64,000 nt of DNA from DASXKD01 sp963734725. GTDB lineage: Bacteria; Actinomycetota; Actinomycetes; Streptosporangiales; Streptosporangiaceae. Where the stretch lies: assembly GCA_963734725.1 (NCBI GenBank), contig CAVTIX010000020.1:473422-537421 (forward strand), given 5' to 3'. The notes below the pieces were generated by a model. It saw nothing but the letters and a program-made list of their open reading frames with translations, was not told where the DNA came from and ran no database searches. Position 1 is the stretch's first letter; each line of letters opens with the position of its first letter. The translations under genes were made by a program, and so were the position numbers. Positions 16,233 to 26,081 of the stretch are shown here, piece after piece.

Positions 16233-17215
16233 CTACCAGCGGTGGTGCACCTGCGCCCGGATGCGCCGCTCGTAGATGTCCCCGATGCCCTGCAACTGGG
16301 CGCTGGTGAGCGGCGGCAGGACCGCGGCGCTGGCGTTCTGCCGGGCTTGCGTCACGTTCCGGGCGCCGGGGATCACCGTGGTGACGCCGGGCTGCTGGAT
16401 GATCCAGCGCAAGGCGACCTGGGCCGGGGCGGTCCCGGCCGGCGCCAGGGCCGCGAACTCGCGCGCGGCGTCCACGCCGGTGTCGAAGTCCACCCCGGAG
16501 AGGTCTCCCCCACGTCGAACGCCTCGCCCCGCCGGTTGTAGTTGCGATGGTCGTCCGCGGCGAACGAGGTGTCGTGGGTGTACCGGCCGGACAGCAGCCC
16601 CGAGGCGAGCGGGACGCGCGCGATGATGCCCACCCCGGCCGCCTGCGCGGCGGGCATTACCTCGTCCAGCGGCTTGCGCCGGAACGCGTTGAAGATGATC
16701 TGCACGCTGGCCGTGCCCGGCCGCTCGATCGCGGCCAGCGCCTCGGCGCAGGTCTCGACGCTCACCCCGTAGGCGGCGATGCGCTTCTCGGCCACCAGCG
16801 TGTCGAGGGCGTCGTAGACCGCGTCGGTGGAGAACGCCGGGGTCGGCGGGCAGTGCAATTGGACCAGGTCGAGCGTGTCGGTGCCCAGGTTGGCCCGGGA
16901 CCGGTCGGTCCAGGCGCGGAAGTTGGCCAGGGTGTACTGCGCCGGGTCCTGTGCCACGCGGCGGCCCATCTTGGTGGCCACCGTCATCGGCAGCCCTGGG
17001 TTGGCGGCCAGGAACTGCCCGATCAGCCGCTCGCTGCGGCCGTCACCGTAGACGTCGGCGGTGTCCAGGAACGTGACCCCGGCCTGCACGGCCGCGTCCA
17101 GCACGGCAAGCGCGTCGGCCTCATCGACCTCTCCCCAGTCCGCCCCGAGCTGCCAGGTGCCCAGGCCGATGACCGAGACGGCGCGGCCGGTCCGGCCAAG
17201 GATGCGTTCTTCCAC
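16233..17215 (-). pseudogene. Aldo/keto reductase, one-base frameshift
   Basis: The first part (17215 to about 16505) is a normal aldo/keto reductase: VIGLGTWQLGADWG, FLDTADVYGDGRSERLIGQF, VATKMGRR, DLVQLHCPP. The frame then changes near 16498-16505, in rev-comp GAGACCTCTCCGGGG. The family continues in another frame as VDFDTGVDAAREFAAL, TAPAQVALRWIIQQPGVTTV, IPGARNVTQA to the stop at 16233. Restoring one base would give a full ~327-residue enzyme. It could be a true mutation or an assembly error. Confidence 0.85.
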
Positions 17216-17391
17216 GATGGACGATCCTAACGACGGCCCGGCCGGGCCGGACCGGGGCTACACAGCGCGCTCGCAGCAGTGCAGACTGTCCAGATAGAGC
17301 GAACGGATGCCTGGCCCCTCACCCGCGGGACCCGGGCCAGGCCGCTTTCGGGGCCACGGGCGGGGGTGGCCAGGGGGAACGGAGTGGCGTC

Positions 17392-19275
17392 GTGGGCAGT
17401 TACGCGGAGGCTTTCCGGCGGAGCCTTGACGATCCTGAGGGCTTCTGGCGCGAGGCCGCGAAGGAGATTGACTGGTACCAGGAACCGGCCAGCATTCTGG
17501 ACGCCTCGAACCCGCCTTTCTACCGCTGGTTCAGCGACGGGGTCATCAACACGTGTTACAACGCGGTTGACCGGCACGTCGCCGCTGGCCGCGGCGACCA
17601 GGCCGCGTTGATCTACGACAGCCCGGTGACCGGCGCCACGCGCCGGTACACCTACTCCGAACTGCTGGATGAAGTCGCCACGTTCGCGGGAGTGCTGACC
17701 GGCCTGGGTGTGGGACGCGGCGACCGGGTGGTCATCTACCTGCCGATGATCCCGCATGCGGCCGTGGCGATGCTGGCGTGTGCCCGGATCGGGGCGGTGC
17801 ACTCGGTGGTGTTCGGCGGGTTCGCCGCGCACGAACTCGCGGTCCGCATCGACGACGCGCAGCCCGCAGTATTGGTCTCGGCGTCGTGCGGCATCGAAGG
17901 CAGCCGCGTCATCGAATACAAACCGATCCTGGACCGGGCCCTGGACCAGGCCACCCACCGGCCGGCGCACTGCGTGATCCTGCAGCGCCCGCAGGCCCGG
18001 GCGGCCATGACTCCGGGCCGCGACCTGGATTGGGACGATGCCATGGCCAGGGCGCAGCCAGCCGACTGCGTCCGGCTCGCGGCGACCGACCCGCTGTACA
18101 TCCTGTACACCTCCGGCACCACGGCCAGGCCGAAGGGCGTTGTGCGCGACAACGGCGGGCACGCGGTGGCGCTGCGCTGGAGCATGGACGCGATCTATGA
18201 CACCGGGCCCGGCGACGTGTTCTGGGCCGCCTCCGACGTCGGCTGGGTGGTCGGCCACTCCTACATCGCGTACGCGCCGCTGCTCGCCGGGTGCACCACA
18301 GTGCTCTACGAGGGCAAGCCCGTCGGCACGCCGGATGCCGGGGCGTTCTGGCGGGTGATCAGCGACCACAAGGTCAAGGCGCTGTTCACCGCGCCCACCG
18401 CGTTCCGCGCGATCAAGAAGGAAGACCCGGGCGGTGCGCTGTCCGCCCGCTACGACCTGTCCAGCCTGAAGTACCTGTTCCTGGCCGGGGAACGGCTGGA
18501 CCCAGAGACCTACCGGTGGGCCTGCGACCTGCTCGGCATCCCGGTTGTCGACCACTGGTGGCAGACCGAGACCGGATGGCCGATCGTCGCTAACCTGCGG
18601 GGCCTTGAGCCCATGCCCACCAAGCCCGGTTCCCCCACCGTGCCCGTCCCGGGCTACGACGTGCGCATTGTTGGCGTTGACGGGGAGCAGGCCCCGCCCG
18701 GGCAGACCGGGGAGATCGTCGTCCGTCTGCCGCTGCCGCCCGGTTGCCTGCCCACCTTGTGGCGCGACGACGACCGGTTCATCGACTCCTACCTGTCCCG
18801 GCACCCCGGCGCCTACGCCACCGGCGATGGCGGTTACCGCGACGCCGACGGCTACGTCTACGTGATGGGCCGTATCGACGACGTCATCAACGTCGCCGGG
18901 CACCGGTTGTCCACCGGCGAGATGGAGGAGATCCTGGCCAGCCACCCCGCCGTTGCCGAATGCGCGGTGATCGGCGTACACGATGAGCTGAAGGGCCAGA
19001 TCCCCCGCGGCTTCGCCGTCCTGAAGGCCGGCGTCACCACCGACTCGGCCACCGTCTCCGCCGAGCTTGTCCAGCTTGTGCGGGACCAGATCGGCGCGGT
19101 CGCGGCGCTGCGCCGGGTGGACGTGGTGGCCGCGCTGCCCAAGACCCGGTCCGGCAAGATCCTGCGCCGGACCATGCGCGGCATTGCCGATGGGCACGAG
19201 GAGCCCGTGCCGTCCACCATCGAGGATCCCGCGGTGCTCGACGCGCTGCGCCCAGTCCTGGCCAACCACGACTGA
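17392..19275 (+). CDS. prpE: Propionyl-CoA synthetase-like acyl-CoA synthetase
   Basis: 627 residues from a GTG with GGGGGAACGGAG upstream. Adenylate-forming motifs: YILYTSGTTARPKGV (P-loop), DHWWQTETGWPI, YATGDGGYRDADGYVYVMGR and the C-terminal PKTRSGKILRRTM with the Lys that can be acetylated. The N-terminal PFYRWFSDGVINTCYNAVDR is typical of PrpE/AcsA. It makes propionyl-CoA (or another short acyl-CoA) with ATP. Single gene, not in an operon. Confidence 0.9.
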   Translation: MGSYAEAFRRSLDDPEGFWREAAKEIDWYQEPASILDASNPPFYRWFSDGVINTCYNAVDRHVAAGRGDQAALIYDSPVTGATRRYTYSELLDEVATFAGVLTGLGVGRGDRVVIYLPMIPHAAVAMLACARIGAVHSVVFGGFAAHELAVRIDDAQPAVLVSASCGIEGSRVIEYKPILDRALDQATHRPAHCVILQRPQARAAMTPGRDLDWDDAMARAQPADCVRLAATDPLYILYTSGTTARPKGVVRDNGGHAVALRWSMDAIYDTGPGDVFWAASDVGWVVGHSYIAYAPLLAGCTTVLYEGKPVGTPDAGAFWRVISDHKVKALFTAPTAFRAIKKEDPGGALSARYDLSSLKYLFLAGERLDPETYRWACDLLGIPVVDHWWQTETGWPIVANLRGLEPMPTKPGSPTVPVPGYDVRIVGVDGEQAPPGQTGEIVVRLPLPPGCLPTLWRDDDRFIDSYLSRHPGAYATGDGGYRDADGYVYVMGRIDDVINVAGHRLSTGEMEEILASHPAVAECAVIGVHDELKGQIPRGFAVLKAGVTTDSATVSAELVQLVRDQIGAVAALRRVDVVAALPKTRSGKILRRTMRGIADGHEEPVPSTIEDPAVLDALRPVLANHD

Positions 19276-19437
19276 CCCCACCCTGCGGTACGTTGGTCGG
19301 TGGCGCGGGAGGGCGCCGCCGGGTTCGCGGGAAGGACTGAGTCCCCCTCCGTTGGTCATGAGTGTTCTGCTGCCGGGCAGTTGGATCGTCTTCAGGCGAG
19401 CCGGATCGCGGGCCCAGGCTCGGTGAGGAGACGCGTC

Positions 19438-20865
19438 ATGTCCCAGCTTCCCGACCGCCCCGACGCCGACCAGCTCCGCCGTCAGGCCCGCGAGCTGCAC
19501 CGCGCCGCCGCATACGGCGACGCCGGCGCACTAGGACGGCTCCGCGAGGTGTCGGACAAGATCACCCTGTCCGCCGCCCAGCTCGCCATCGCCCGCGATT
19601 ACGGTTTCCCGAGCTGGCCGAGGCTCAAGGCCGAGGTGGACCGGCGCCGCGCGCAGGCCGACGGCCAACCCCCAGGCCAGGCCGACCAGGCCCGGGCCGA
19701 CCAGGTTGCCGGGGCCGACGGCGACGGCCAGGCCGGCCAGGCTGCCGGGGCCGCTCCCCCGCCGGCGCAGTCGTGGGAAGAGATGCGCGACTGGGCGGCC
19801 CGTCTGCTGCTGTCCCGTACCGGCGAGGACGTCCAGGCGTGGAACCACCGGGTCGCCGAGGCCGGGCTCGCCGACGAGCCGACGCTGCGGGCCTGGCTAG
19901 CCGGGCAGGGCGTCACCGGGTACTCCCAGGCGCTGCTGGTCTGGGAGCGCTTCGGCTACCCGGACTTCATGACCGCTGGCGCGGACGAGCTGATCGAGGC
20001 CCAGTACGCCGACCGCCCGCAGTTGCGGCCGGTGCTCGATGCTGTCCTGGCGGCGCTGCCCTCGCTGGGCCAGGTGACGGTGCAGGCCCGCAAGACGCTC
20101 GTCAGCCTGGTCGGCCCGCGCCGCACCTTCGCCGTGGTGCAGGCGACCACGAAGAACCGGGTGGACCTCGGCCTGCGGCTGGACAACGAGAAGCCCGGCG
20201 GCCCCCTGCTCGCGGCCCGGGACATCGGCGCGGCCAACCTGCGGATCCCGCTGACCGGGCCCGGGGACATCGACGAGGAAGTGCTCGGCTGGCTGCGCCG
20301 CGCCTACGACGAGAACGCCGCACCGCCGCCGCCACGCCGCCCGGCCCGGCGCCCGGCAACGGTGCTGGGGCCGATGACCGTAGTGATCGAAGGCTACGAC
20401 CTGCCCGGGCTCACCTGCCGGCCGGAGCCCGACGGGGCCGGCCATCGCAACGTGCACGTCGCAGTGTCCGGCAAGGTCAAGGACCGGCCCGCCCTGGTCG
20501 TGCCGGACCGGCCCGGGCTGGCCATCGAGCCTGTGCCCGGCGATGCCGAGTCGGCGCGCTGGGAGGTCCCGGTCACCGTGCGCCGCGACGCCGACGGCTT
20601 CGACTTCAGTGGGCCGTTCGTCGGGGGGGCCCGCGACGACCGCAGCCTCGGCCTGGCCTGGGGCGACGTGCCCGGCGACGGGACGTTGCGGCTGTTCCGG
20701 GGGGCCAAGCTCCGGCTTGTAGACGTGGATCCCGCGCTGATCGAGGAGGCTATGCGGCACGGGCACCTGCTGGTCGCCCGGATCCGCCTCACCGATCCGC
20801 GGGGCAACCCGGTCTGTGCCCGCGTCCACCCCCCGGCGCTCACCTGGTCCGTGCGGCCAAGCTGA
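19438..20865 (+). CDS. DUF5655/DUF5990-like multidomain protein
   Basis: 475 residues after GGTGAGGAG. N-terminal block (1-60) has an ankyrin-like LHRAAAYGDAGAL and LAIARDYGFPSWPRLKAEV. A Gly/Ala/Gln linker follows. Residues ~110-190 resemble DUF4287-type helices, and ~190-290 a DUF5655-type domain (VLAALPSLGQVTVQARKTLV, TKNRVDLGLRL). The C-terminal ~170 resemble DUF5990 (VIEGYDLPG, FDFSGPFVGG, RLFRGAKLRL, LTDPRGNPVCARVHPPALTW). These domains lack known functions; the combination is what is notable. Confidence 0.75.
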   Translation: MSQLPDRPDADQLRRQARELHRAAAYGDAGALGRLREVSDKITLSAAQLAIARDYGFPSWPRLKAEVDRRRAQADGQPPGQADQARADQVAGADGDGQAGQAAGAAPPPAQSWEEMRDWAARLLLSRTGEDVQAWNHRVAEAGLADEPTLRAWLAGQGVTGYSQALLVWERFGYPDFMTAGADELIEAQYADRPQLRPVLDAVLAALPSLGQVTVQARKTLVSLVGPRRTFAVVQATTKNRVDLGLRLDNEKPGGPLLAARDIGAANLRIPLTGPGDIDEEVLGWLRRAYDENAAPPPPRRPARRPATVLGPMTVVIEGYDLPGLTCRPEPDGAGHRNVHVAVSGKVKDRPALVVPDRPGLAIEPVPGDAESARWEVPVTVRRDADGFDFSGPFVGGARDDRSLGLAWGDVPGDGTLRLFRGAKLRLVDVDPALIEEAMRHGHLLVARIRLTDPRGNPVCARVHPPALTWSVRPS

Positions 20866-21252
20866 CCCAATGGGACCGTCAGGTCATACGCCACCGCCAG
20901 CGCCGTGTTCGGCCGGCACCGTCCGCCCAGGAACTCCAGGTGCTCATCCAGCGGCCGAACGCCGAGCCGGACACAAGATCACCAGCAGCATTCCGGGACC
21001 GGGCCAGGCGGATAGCACGCGCAGGCACGCAGGCCCGCCCTGCCCTGTCAGGGCCGGGCGAGCAGGACGATCTTTCGCACAGCACGTCTCCGGTCCAGAG
21101 GATGGTTGCGGCCGAGCAGCTGGCCCGGCTGGCAGCTGTCGGCAGCACACGCGGCCAGCCCCACAGCCAGCGCGGGCAGGCTGCGCCGGCGTCACGGCTG
21201 CGGAGCGGCTCAGCAGGCCCTTCGCCGCAGGACCCGTCTCGCTGGCCATCGG
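20866..21252. other. Intergenic stretch, no gene recognised
   Basis: Between two convergent genes. Open frames here have no recognisable protein pattern. Nothing else seen. Confidence 0.5.
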
Positions 21253-21636
21253 TTATGCGCGCTTGTACTCCTGGACGGCCCACATGTTGCCGTCGGGGTC
21301 TTCGAAGAAGCAGTAGCGCGATCCAGGCGTGCCTTCGGGCCCCATCTGCTGTATCTCGCTGATGCCCACACCTCGCCCGGCTAGTTCGCGGCGGACGGCG
21401 TCAAGATCCTCGACGACGAGCTGGACCCCCTTGACCGAGCCCGGCTCCCCAAGCGGCAGGCCCTCGCCGAGCACCACCGAGCATGCCGAGCCAGGCGGAG
21501 TCATCTGCACCACGCGCATGTTCTCGCTGGGCCTGACGTCATGGTCGAGGCGAAAGCCCACCTGGCCGGTGTAGAAGTCCCTTGCGGCGTCGACATCGCG
21601 TACCGGGATGGGAACAACCTCAAGCTTCATATCCAT
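21253..21636 (-). CDS. VOC-superfamily (glyoxalase-like) protein
   Basis: 127 residues, one complete VOC unit pair: VVPIPVRDVDAARDFYTGQV, GFRLDHDVRPSENMRVVQMT, GVQLVVEDLDAVRREL and GSRYCFFEDPDGNMWAVQEY with the terminal Glu of the metal site. Similar proteins include glyoxalases and antibiotic-binding proteins; the substrate is unknown. Confidence 0.85.
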   Translation of the reverse strand: MDMKLEVVPIPVRDVDAARDFYTGQVGFRLDHDVRPSENMRVVQMTPPGSACSVVLGEGLPLGEPGSVKGVQLVVEDLDAVRRELAGRGVGISEIQQMGPEGTPGSRYCFFEDPDGNMWAVQEYKRA

Positions 21637-21911
21637 GAACCGTCACGCTAGCCGACCTGGCGATCCAGCTGTCACCTCGCCAGCTTCGTACCCGCCCGCG
21701 CCCGGGGCGCTCGCCGTAATCGTTATGGAGCAACCGACACTCAGCGTGGCCGAGCCATCTCGGGTATTGGCGCGGGTACCCGCCGTATGCACGATGACGA
21801 GGCCTCCGCGACCAACTCGATGAGTTGCCCAGACTGGGCCGGTCTGGGGCGGCGGGCCGCCCCCCAGAGCGGGAAGGCGCGCAGTCATGCCGATCAGCGC
21901 GGGCTGCGGAG

Positions 21912-22190
21912 ATGACCGTCGCCCGTGGTCACGGTGGCCGACTCACCGCGGGCGGCGGGAAGCTGGGCCCGGTCTACGACCCGCCGCTGCGCTGGGCCAC
22001 CCGCGGCCGGGTCATGCCCGGCACGATCCTCGACACCGACTACCGGCTGCGCGAGGAAAAAGGCGCGGTCGTGGTCACCGTGACCAAGGTCGCCACGGGC
22101 CCCATGACGGAAGAAGAAGCCGCGGGCATCGCCCGCTTCGGCGACTTCACCAGCTACGCCCCCGCGATCCGAAAGCTCGCCGCCAGCTAA
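21912..22190 (+). pseudogene. Possible SRPBCC-type remnant
   Basis: The translation has PPLRWATRGRVMPGTILDTDY, VVVTVTKVATGPMTEEEAAG and IARFGDFTSYAPAIRKLAAS. The last block looks like the C-terminal helix of SRPBCC/START proteins (GI.RFGD...YAPAI). The N-terminal half is not present. It could also be a short intact protein from the ATG near 22014. Confidence 0.35.
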
Positions 22191-22248
22191 GGCACCGATA
22201 GCTTGGCAGCAGTCTCGCTGGCTCGGAAGCCCCTCCGACCTCCCGCTT

Positions 22249-23460
22249 TTAGGCCCGGCACACCGCAAGTCGGGACCCGGCGGGTGGGTGGGTGAGGTCG
22301 GCGAGGGTGAGGGCCAGGTGCAATTTGAGGCGGTCATCGCCCCGGCGCAGGTCCAGCGGTGTCAGCTCGGCCGCGCGTGCCAGGCGCCAGTACAACGTTG
22401 TCCGGTGGATGTGCAGCTGTGTGGCGGCCTGCTGGGCCTGTGCCCCGCAATCGAGGTAGCACCGTATGGTCTGCCGGTATGTTCCGGCCCGCTCGTCCAG
22501 CAGTGCGCCAATGCCGGGGCAGATCCGCTCCGGTGCCGACGGGTCGCGGTAAAGGTGCTGGAATGCCGCGTAGGTACCCAGGCCCGCCCAGTCGGCGGCC
22601 CGCTCGAACCGTGGCACGCGCGCGGCCACATAGGCCGCGTACTGGGCGTTGCCCAAGCTGGCGTGCACGTCGGTCAGCGCTGCGGCGCCGCTGCAGGTAC
22701 CCACCGCCAGCGGGAGCCCGGGCAGGGCCCGGACCGCCCGGCGCAACTCGGCCAGCGCGCCAGCGGTTGTGACCGCGACCAGTTCATCCTGGCCGGGGCT
22801 GGTCAGCACCAGAGCGCCCGGCGCCGCCCGGAGTCGCAGGTTTCCCGCCGCCCGGCGCAGGTTCCCCGCCGCCCAGCCCGGGTCTTGCGCGCTCGCCGGG
22901 CGGTCAGCCGCGGGCCGGATCACGGCCAGCGCGTAAGGCGGCGGGCCGGCCAGCGCTGCCTGCCCGGCCAGCATGACCGCGGCCTCTTGGCGGACCTGCT
23001 CCCGCGGGTCCAGCAGCCCGTCGGCCAGGTCGCTCAGCACGGCGAACTGGCCGGTGGCCTGGATCGCCCGCTGCGCCAGCAGGTGGGCCGCCTGCGCCGC
23101 GGTGGCCTGGGCCCGCCGGGTCTGCTCCGTGGTCAGTGCGGGCTCGTCGATGAGCCACAGGAACCCGAGCAGCTGATCATCAGCTCGCAGCGGTAGGCAG
23201 AGTCGGGGCAGGGTGGCTTGCTGCGGGTCGCCAGGGATGGACACTGGCTCGCGGGCGGAGAACACTCCGTACTCGGTCAGCTTTCGGCGCAGCCGGGCGC
23301 TGGTCCCACGCTGCAGGACCGCCTCCACCCGGCTGCGGTCCAGTTGCCCGGTCTGCGGGGTGATGGCCAACGGGCGCAGCCTCGCATCATCGATGATGAC
23401 TGACCGGCCCAGGTCCCTGGCCAGCTGTTCGGCGGTGTGCTGCAGGTGCTCTTCGAACAC
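22249..23460 (-). CDS. PucR/CdaR-type transcriptional regulator
   Basis: 403 residues. N-terminal ~150: sensory region with RSVIIDDARLRPLAI and a GAF-like LCLPLRADDQLLGFLWLIDE. Middle: GGDEF-like CdaR core. C-terminal: PucR HTH, LLDERAGTYRQTIRCYLDCG followed by QAATQLHIHRTTLYWRLARA. Divergent from the Rieske oxygenase with 157 bp between them, so it probably controls that catabolic gene pair. Confidence 0.85.
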   Translation of the reverse strand: MFEEHLQHTAEQLARDLGRSVIIDDARLRPLAITPQTGQLDRSRVEAVLQRGTSARLRRKLTEYGVFSAREPVSIPGDPQQATLPRLCLPLRADDQLLGFLWLIDEPALTTEQTRRAQATAAQAAHLLAQRAIQATGQFAVLSDLADGLLDPREQVRQEAAVMLAGQAALAGPPPYALAVIRPAADRPASAQDPGWAAGNLRRAAGNLRLRAAPGALVLTSPGQDELVAVTTAGALAELRRAVRALPGLPLAVGTCSGAAALTDVHASLGNAQYAAYVAARVPRFERAADWAGLGTYAAFQHLYRDPSAPERICPGIGALLDERAGTYRQTIRCYLDCGAQAQQAATQLHIHRTTLYWRLARAAELTPLDLRRGDDRLKLHLALTLADLTHPPAGSRLAVCRA

Positions 23461-23502
23461 ATCGTTGTCATTCCCGGCGGCCCTGCGGGTGATGCGAGGG
23501 CA

Positions 23503-23520
23503 TTCCTACATCTGTAGAAA
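23503..23520. promoter_or_regulatory. Inverted repeat between PucR regulator and Rieske gene
   Basis: TTCCTACATCTGTAGAAA has arms TTCCTACA and TGTAGAAA with one mismatch and 2-bp centre. It lies in the divergent promoter region, 43 bp beyond the regulator's start. It is a candidate operator; no binding data. Confidence 0.4.
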
Positions 23521-23617
23521 TCAGCCCGGCCAGCATGTGTCAGCTGTCGTAGCCGCAGCGAGCACCGCCGGTGGCAGGTTGGAGAAAGGTCTTGTCGCTG
23601 AGGGACGGAGGAAGCTG

Positions 23618-24796
23618 GTGTCTGTTGGCACACCGACCGTGCTCGCGCCGACGCTGGAGGGCTGGTACTACAACGACCCGGCAGTGCTGGCCGCCGAGTG
23701 CGAGCGAATCTTTGAGCGGCAGTGGTATTACGCGGGCCGGGCCGACGAGATCGCCGCGCCTGGCCGGTTCATCCGGCGCCGGGTCGGGCGCGAAACCGTG
23801 CTGCTGGTCCGCGGCAAGGACCAGGTGATCCGGGGCTTCCTTAACGTGTGCCGGCACCGCGGCGCACAGCTGTGCCTAACTGATGCCGGGGACGCCGGCA
23901 ACGCGATCCACTGCCCGTATCACAACTGGATCTACGGCTTGGACGGTGCGCTGATCACCGCGCCGAACTGGCGCGCGATGGCCGATATCGACAAGGGAAG
24001 CTACGGCCTGCACCCGGTACGGGCGCAGGTCTGGGAGGGCCTGATCTGGGTGTGCGTGGACGGCGATCCCGGCCCGCTGGAGGACTATGTGCGCCCGCAG
24101 GTCGAGTCCCGGCTGGGCGGCTACGGCAAGCTGGAGCGTTACCGGATCGGCGAGCTGAGGGTCGGCGGCCGGGCCGAGTACGAGGTGGCGGCGAATTGGA
24201 AGCTGATCTATGAGAACTTCCAGGAGTGCTACCACTGCGCCCATATCCACCCGGAACTGGTCCAGGCGATCCCGCAGTTCCGGTCCCCGGCCATGGGAAC
24301 CGGCGGCTACGACCCGGGCGGCTACCCGATCGCTCCCGGCCGGGCGTCGTTCTCGCTGACCGGGCAGACCGTGCTGCCCCGGCTGCCCGGCCTGCTGCCC
24401 GCCGACGACGGGCTGTTCTACGGCATGGTTCTGCGGCCGAACTGCTTCCTGTCATTGACCAGCGACCACGTGATCGTGCACAGGTTCGAGCCGGTCGCCG
24501 CCGACCGGACGCGGGCGGTCTGCGAGTGGCTGTTCCCGGCGAGCACAATGGCCGAAGAGCGGTATGACGTCAGCGACGCGGTCGCCCTGTTCGCCAGGGT
24601 AAATGAACAGGACTTCGACGCCGCGCAGTGGTGCCAGCCGAACATGAGCTCGCGCGCCTACCGCGGCGGCGGCGTGCTGGTGCCCAGCGAGGCCGAGGTG
24701 ATCTCGCAGTGCTACGCGTGGTACCGCGCCTTGATGGGCATCACGGCCAATGGCCGCCCGCCGGGCGGCGACCCGGCGGCTCATCCGGCCGGCTGA
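23618..24796 (+). CDS. Rieske non-heme iron oxygenase alpha subunit
   Basis: 392 residues from a GTG after AGGGACGGAGGAAG. Rieske ligands: CRHRG and CPYHNW. Catalytic iron site: ENFQECYHCAHIHPEL with the two His, and a later Asp in NEQDFDAAQW. The length and the AANWKLIYENF block fit the betaine/stachydrine demethylase and choline-monooxygenase-like branch. With the flavin amine oxidase 13 bp downstream it probably takes a methyl group from a quaternary or tertiary N-methyl compound. The reductase partner is not in the window. Confidence 0.88.
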   Translation: MSVGTPTVLAPTLEGWYYNDPAVLAAECERIFERQWYYAGRADEIAAPGRFIRRRVGRETVLLVRGKDQVIRGFLNVCRHRGAQLCLTDAGDAGNAIHCPYHNWIYGLDGALITAPNWRAMADIDKGSYGLHPVRAQVWEGLIWVCVDGDPGPLEDYVRPQVESRLGGYGKLERYRIGELRVGGRAEYEVAANWKLIYENFQECYHCAHIHPELVQAIPQFRSPAMGTGGYDPGGYPIAPGRASFSLTGQTVLPRLPGLLPADDGLFYGMVLRPNCFLSLTSDHVIVHRFEPVAADRTRAVCEWLFPASTMAEERYDVSDAVALFARVNEQDFDAAQWCQPNMSSRAYRGGGVLVPSEAEVISQCYAWYRALMGITANGRPPGGDPAAHPAG

Positions 24797-24809
24797 TTGG
24801 GGAGCGCGA

Positions 24810-25991
24810 ATGGCACAGCAGTACCAGGCGATCGTGATCGGCTGCGGGGCCGTCGGCGCCGCGACCACCTACTGGCTCAGCCGCCGACTCGGCGGCAGTG
24901 TGCTGGCGCTCGAGCAGTACCAGCACGGGCATTCCCGCGGGGCGTCGGAGGACCATTCCCGGGTAATCCGGCACGCCTACAGCCGGCCCGAGTACACCGC
25001 GCTGACCCCGGCCGCCTACCAAAGCTGGAACGTTGCCGAGCGGGGCACCGGCCTGCGACTCGTATACCGCACCGGCGGGCTGATCCTTGCCGAGGATGGC
25101 AGCGCCGGGGCGGAGTACATAGCCGCCGCGGCCGGCGCGATGGCCGCCGCGAACCTGCCGTTCGAGCAGTTCACCGGCACCGAGGTGATGCGGCGCTGGC
25201 CGCAGTGGCAGCTCGGCAGCGAGCACATCGCGCTGTACGATCCCGAGTCGGGCATCCTCGACATCCGCCGGGCCACGGCCGCGCACATCGCGCTGGCCCG
25301 CGACCACGGCGCGATGATTCTTCCCAACGCCGAAGTCACCGCGATCGCCGAGTCGGCCGGCGGCGTCAAGGTCACCGCGGCAGGGGAGGATTACTCAGCC
25401 GGGCGGGTGGTGCTGGCCGGCGGCGCCTGGAATCCGCTGCTGCTGGCCATGCTGGGCACTCAGCTGCCGATCACACTCACCGAAGAACAAGTCACCTACT
25501 TTGCCACGCCGAAGGTCGCCCAATTCACCCCAGACCGGTTCGGCATCTACGGATACCTCGCCGACGACGGCCTGTACTACGGGTTCCCGGTCTATGGCGA
25601 GGTCGCTACCAAGATCGGCATCGACGGTGCCGGACCGGTGGTCACCCCGGACAGCCGGACCTTCGCTCCTGACAAGGCGCGGGTGCACCGGGTGCTTGCC
25701 TTCCTGGAACGCTACCTGCCCCAAGCCGTGGGGCCAGAGCTCTACACCCGCACCTGCTGCTACGACTTTGCACCCGACCGGGACTTCATCACCGATTACG
25801 TACCCGGGTCGCAGCGCGTGCTGGTCTGCGCAGGCGCGGGACACGCAGGCAAGTTCGCCGCGCTGCTCGGCCGGATCATCACTGAGCTGGCCCTCGACGA
25901 TTCCAGCCGGTTCCCGGTCAGCGCGTTCAGCGCCACACGGCCAGCACTGACAAGCGCCACAGAAATACCCAGCCGCGTCAACTCGATGTGA
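24810..25991 (+). CDS. Sarcosine-oxidase-like FAD enzyme
   Basis: 393 residues. The FAD-binding N-terminus is VIGCGAVGAATTYWLSRRLG, then HSRGASEDHSRVIRHAY, a monomeric-sarcosine-oxidase signature. The C-terminal TCCYDFAPDRDFITDYVPG aligns with the Cys region that holds FAD covalently in MSOX/N-methyltryptophan oxidase, and CAGAGHAGKFAALLG follows. It should oxidise a secondary N-methyl amine, releasing formaldehyde and peroxide. Operon with the Rieske gene. Confidence 0.88.
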   Translation: MAQQYQAIVIGCGAVGAATTYWLSRRLGGSVLALEQYQHGHSRGASEDHSRVIRHAYSRPEYTALTPAAYQSWNVAERGTGLRLVYRTGGLILAEDGSAGAEYIAAAAGAMAAANLPFEQFTGTEVMRRWPQWQLGSEHIALYDPESGILDIRRATAAHIALARDHGAMILPNAEVTAIAESAGGVKVTAAGEDYSAGRVVLAGGAWNPLLLAMLGTQLPITLTEEQVTYFATPKVAQFTPDRFGIYGYLADDGLYYGFPVYGEVATKIGIDGAGPVVTPDSRTFAPDKARVHRVLAFLERYLPQAVGPELYTRTCCYDFAPDRDFITDYVPGSQRVLVCAGAGHAGKFAALLGRIITELALDDSSRFPVSAFSATRPALTSATEIPSRVNSM

Positions 25992-26081
25992 CCAAGCCCA
26001 GGGCCGCCGGGCGGTGGTGGCACCCTCCAGCGGGCAGGCTGCCGATATCGTCTCCGCTACCTTTCCGGATGGGAGGCGTAA

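Noticed and set aside
17227..19500. A very long open frame opposite the acyl-CoA synthetase
   Set aside because: Its translation is Gly/Val/Arg-rich with no family pattern; the other strand encodes a complete, motif-rich enzyme. Long antisense frames are expected at this G+C content.
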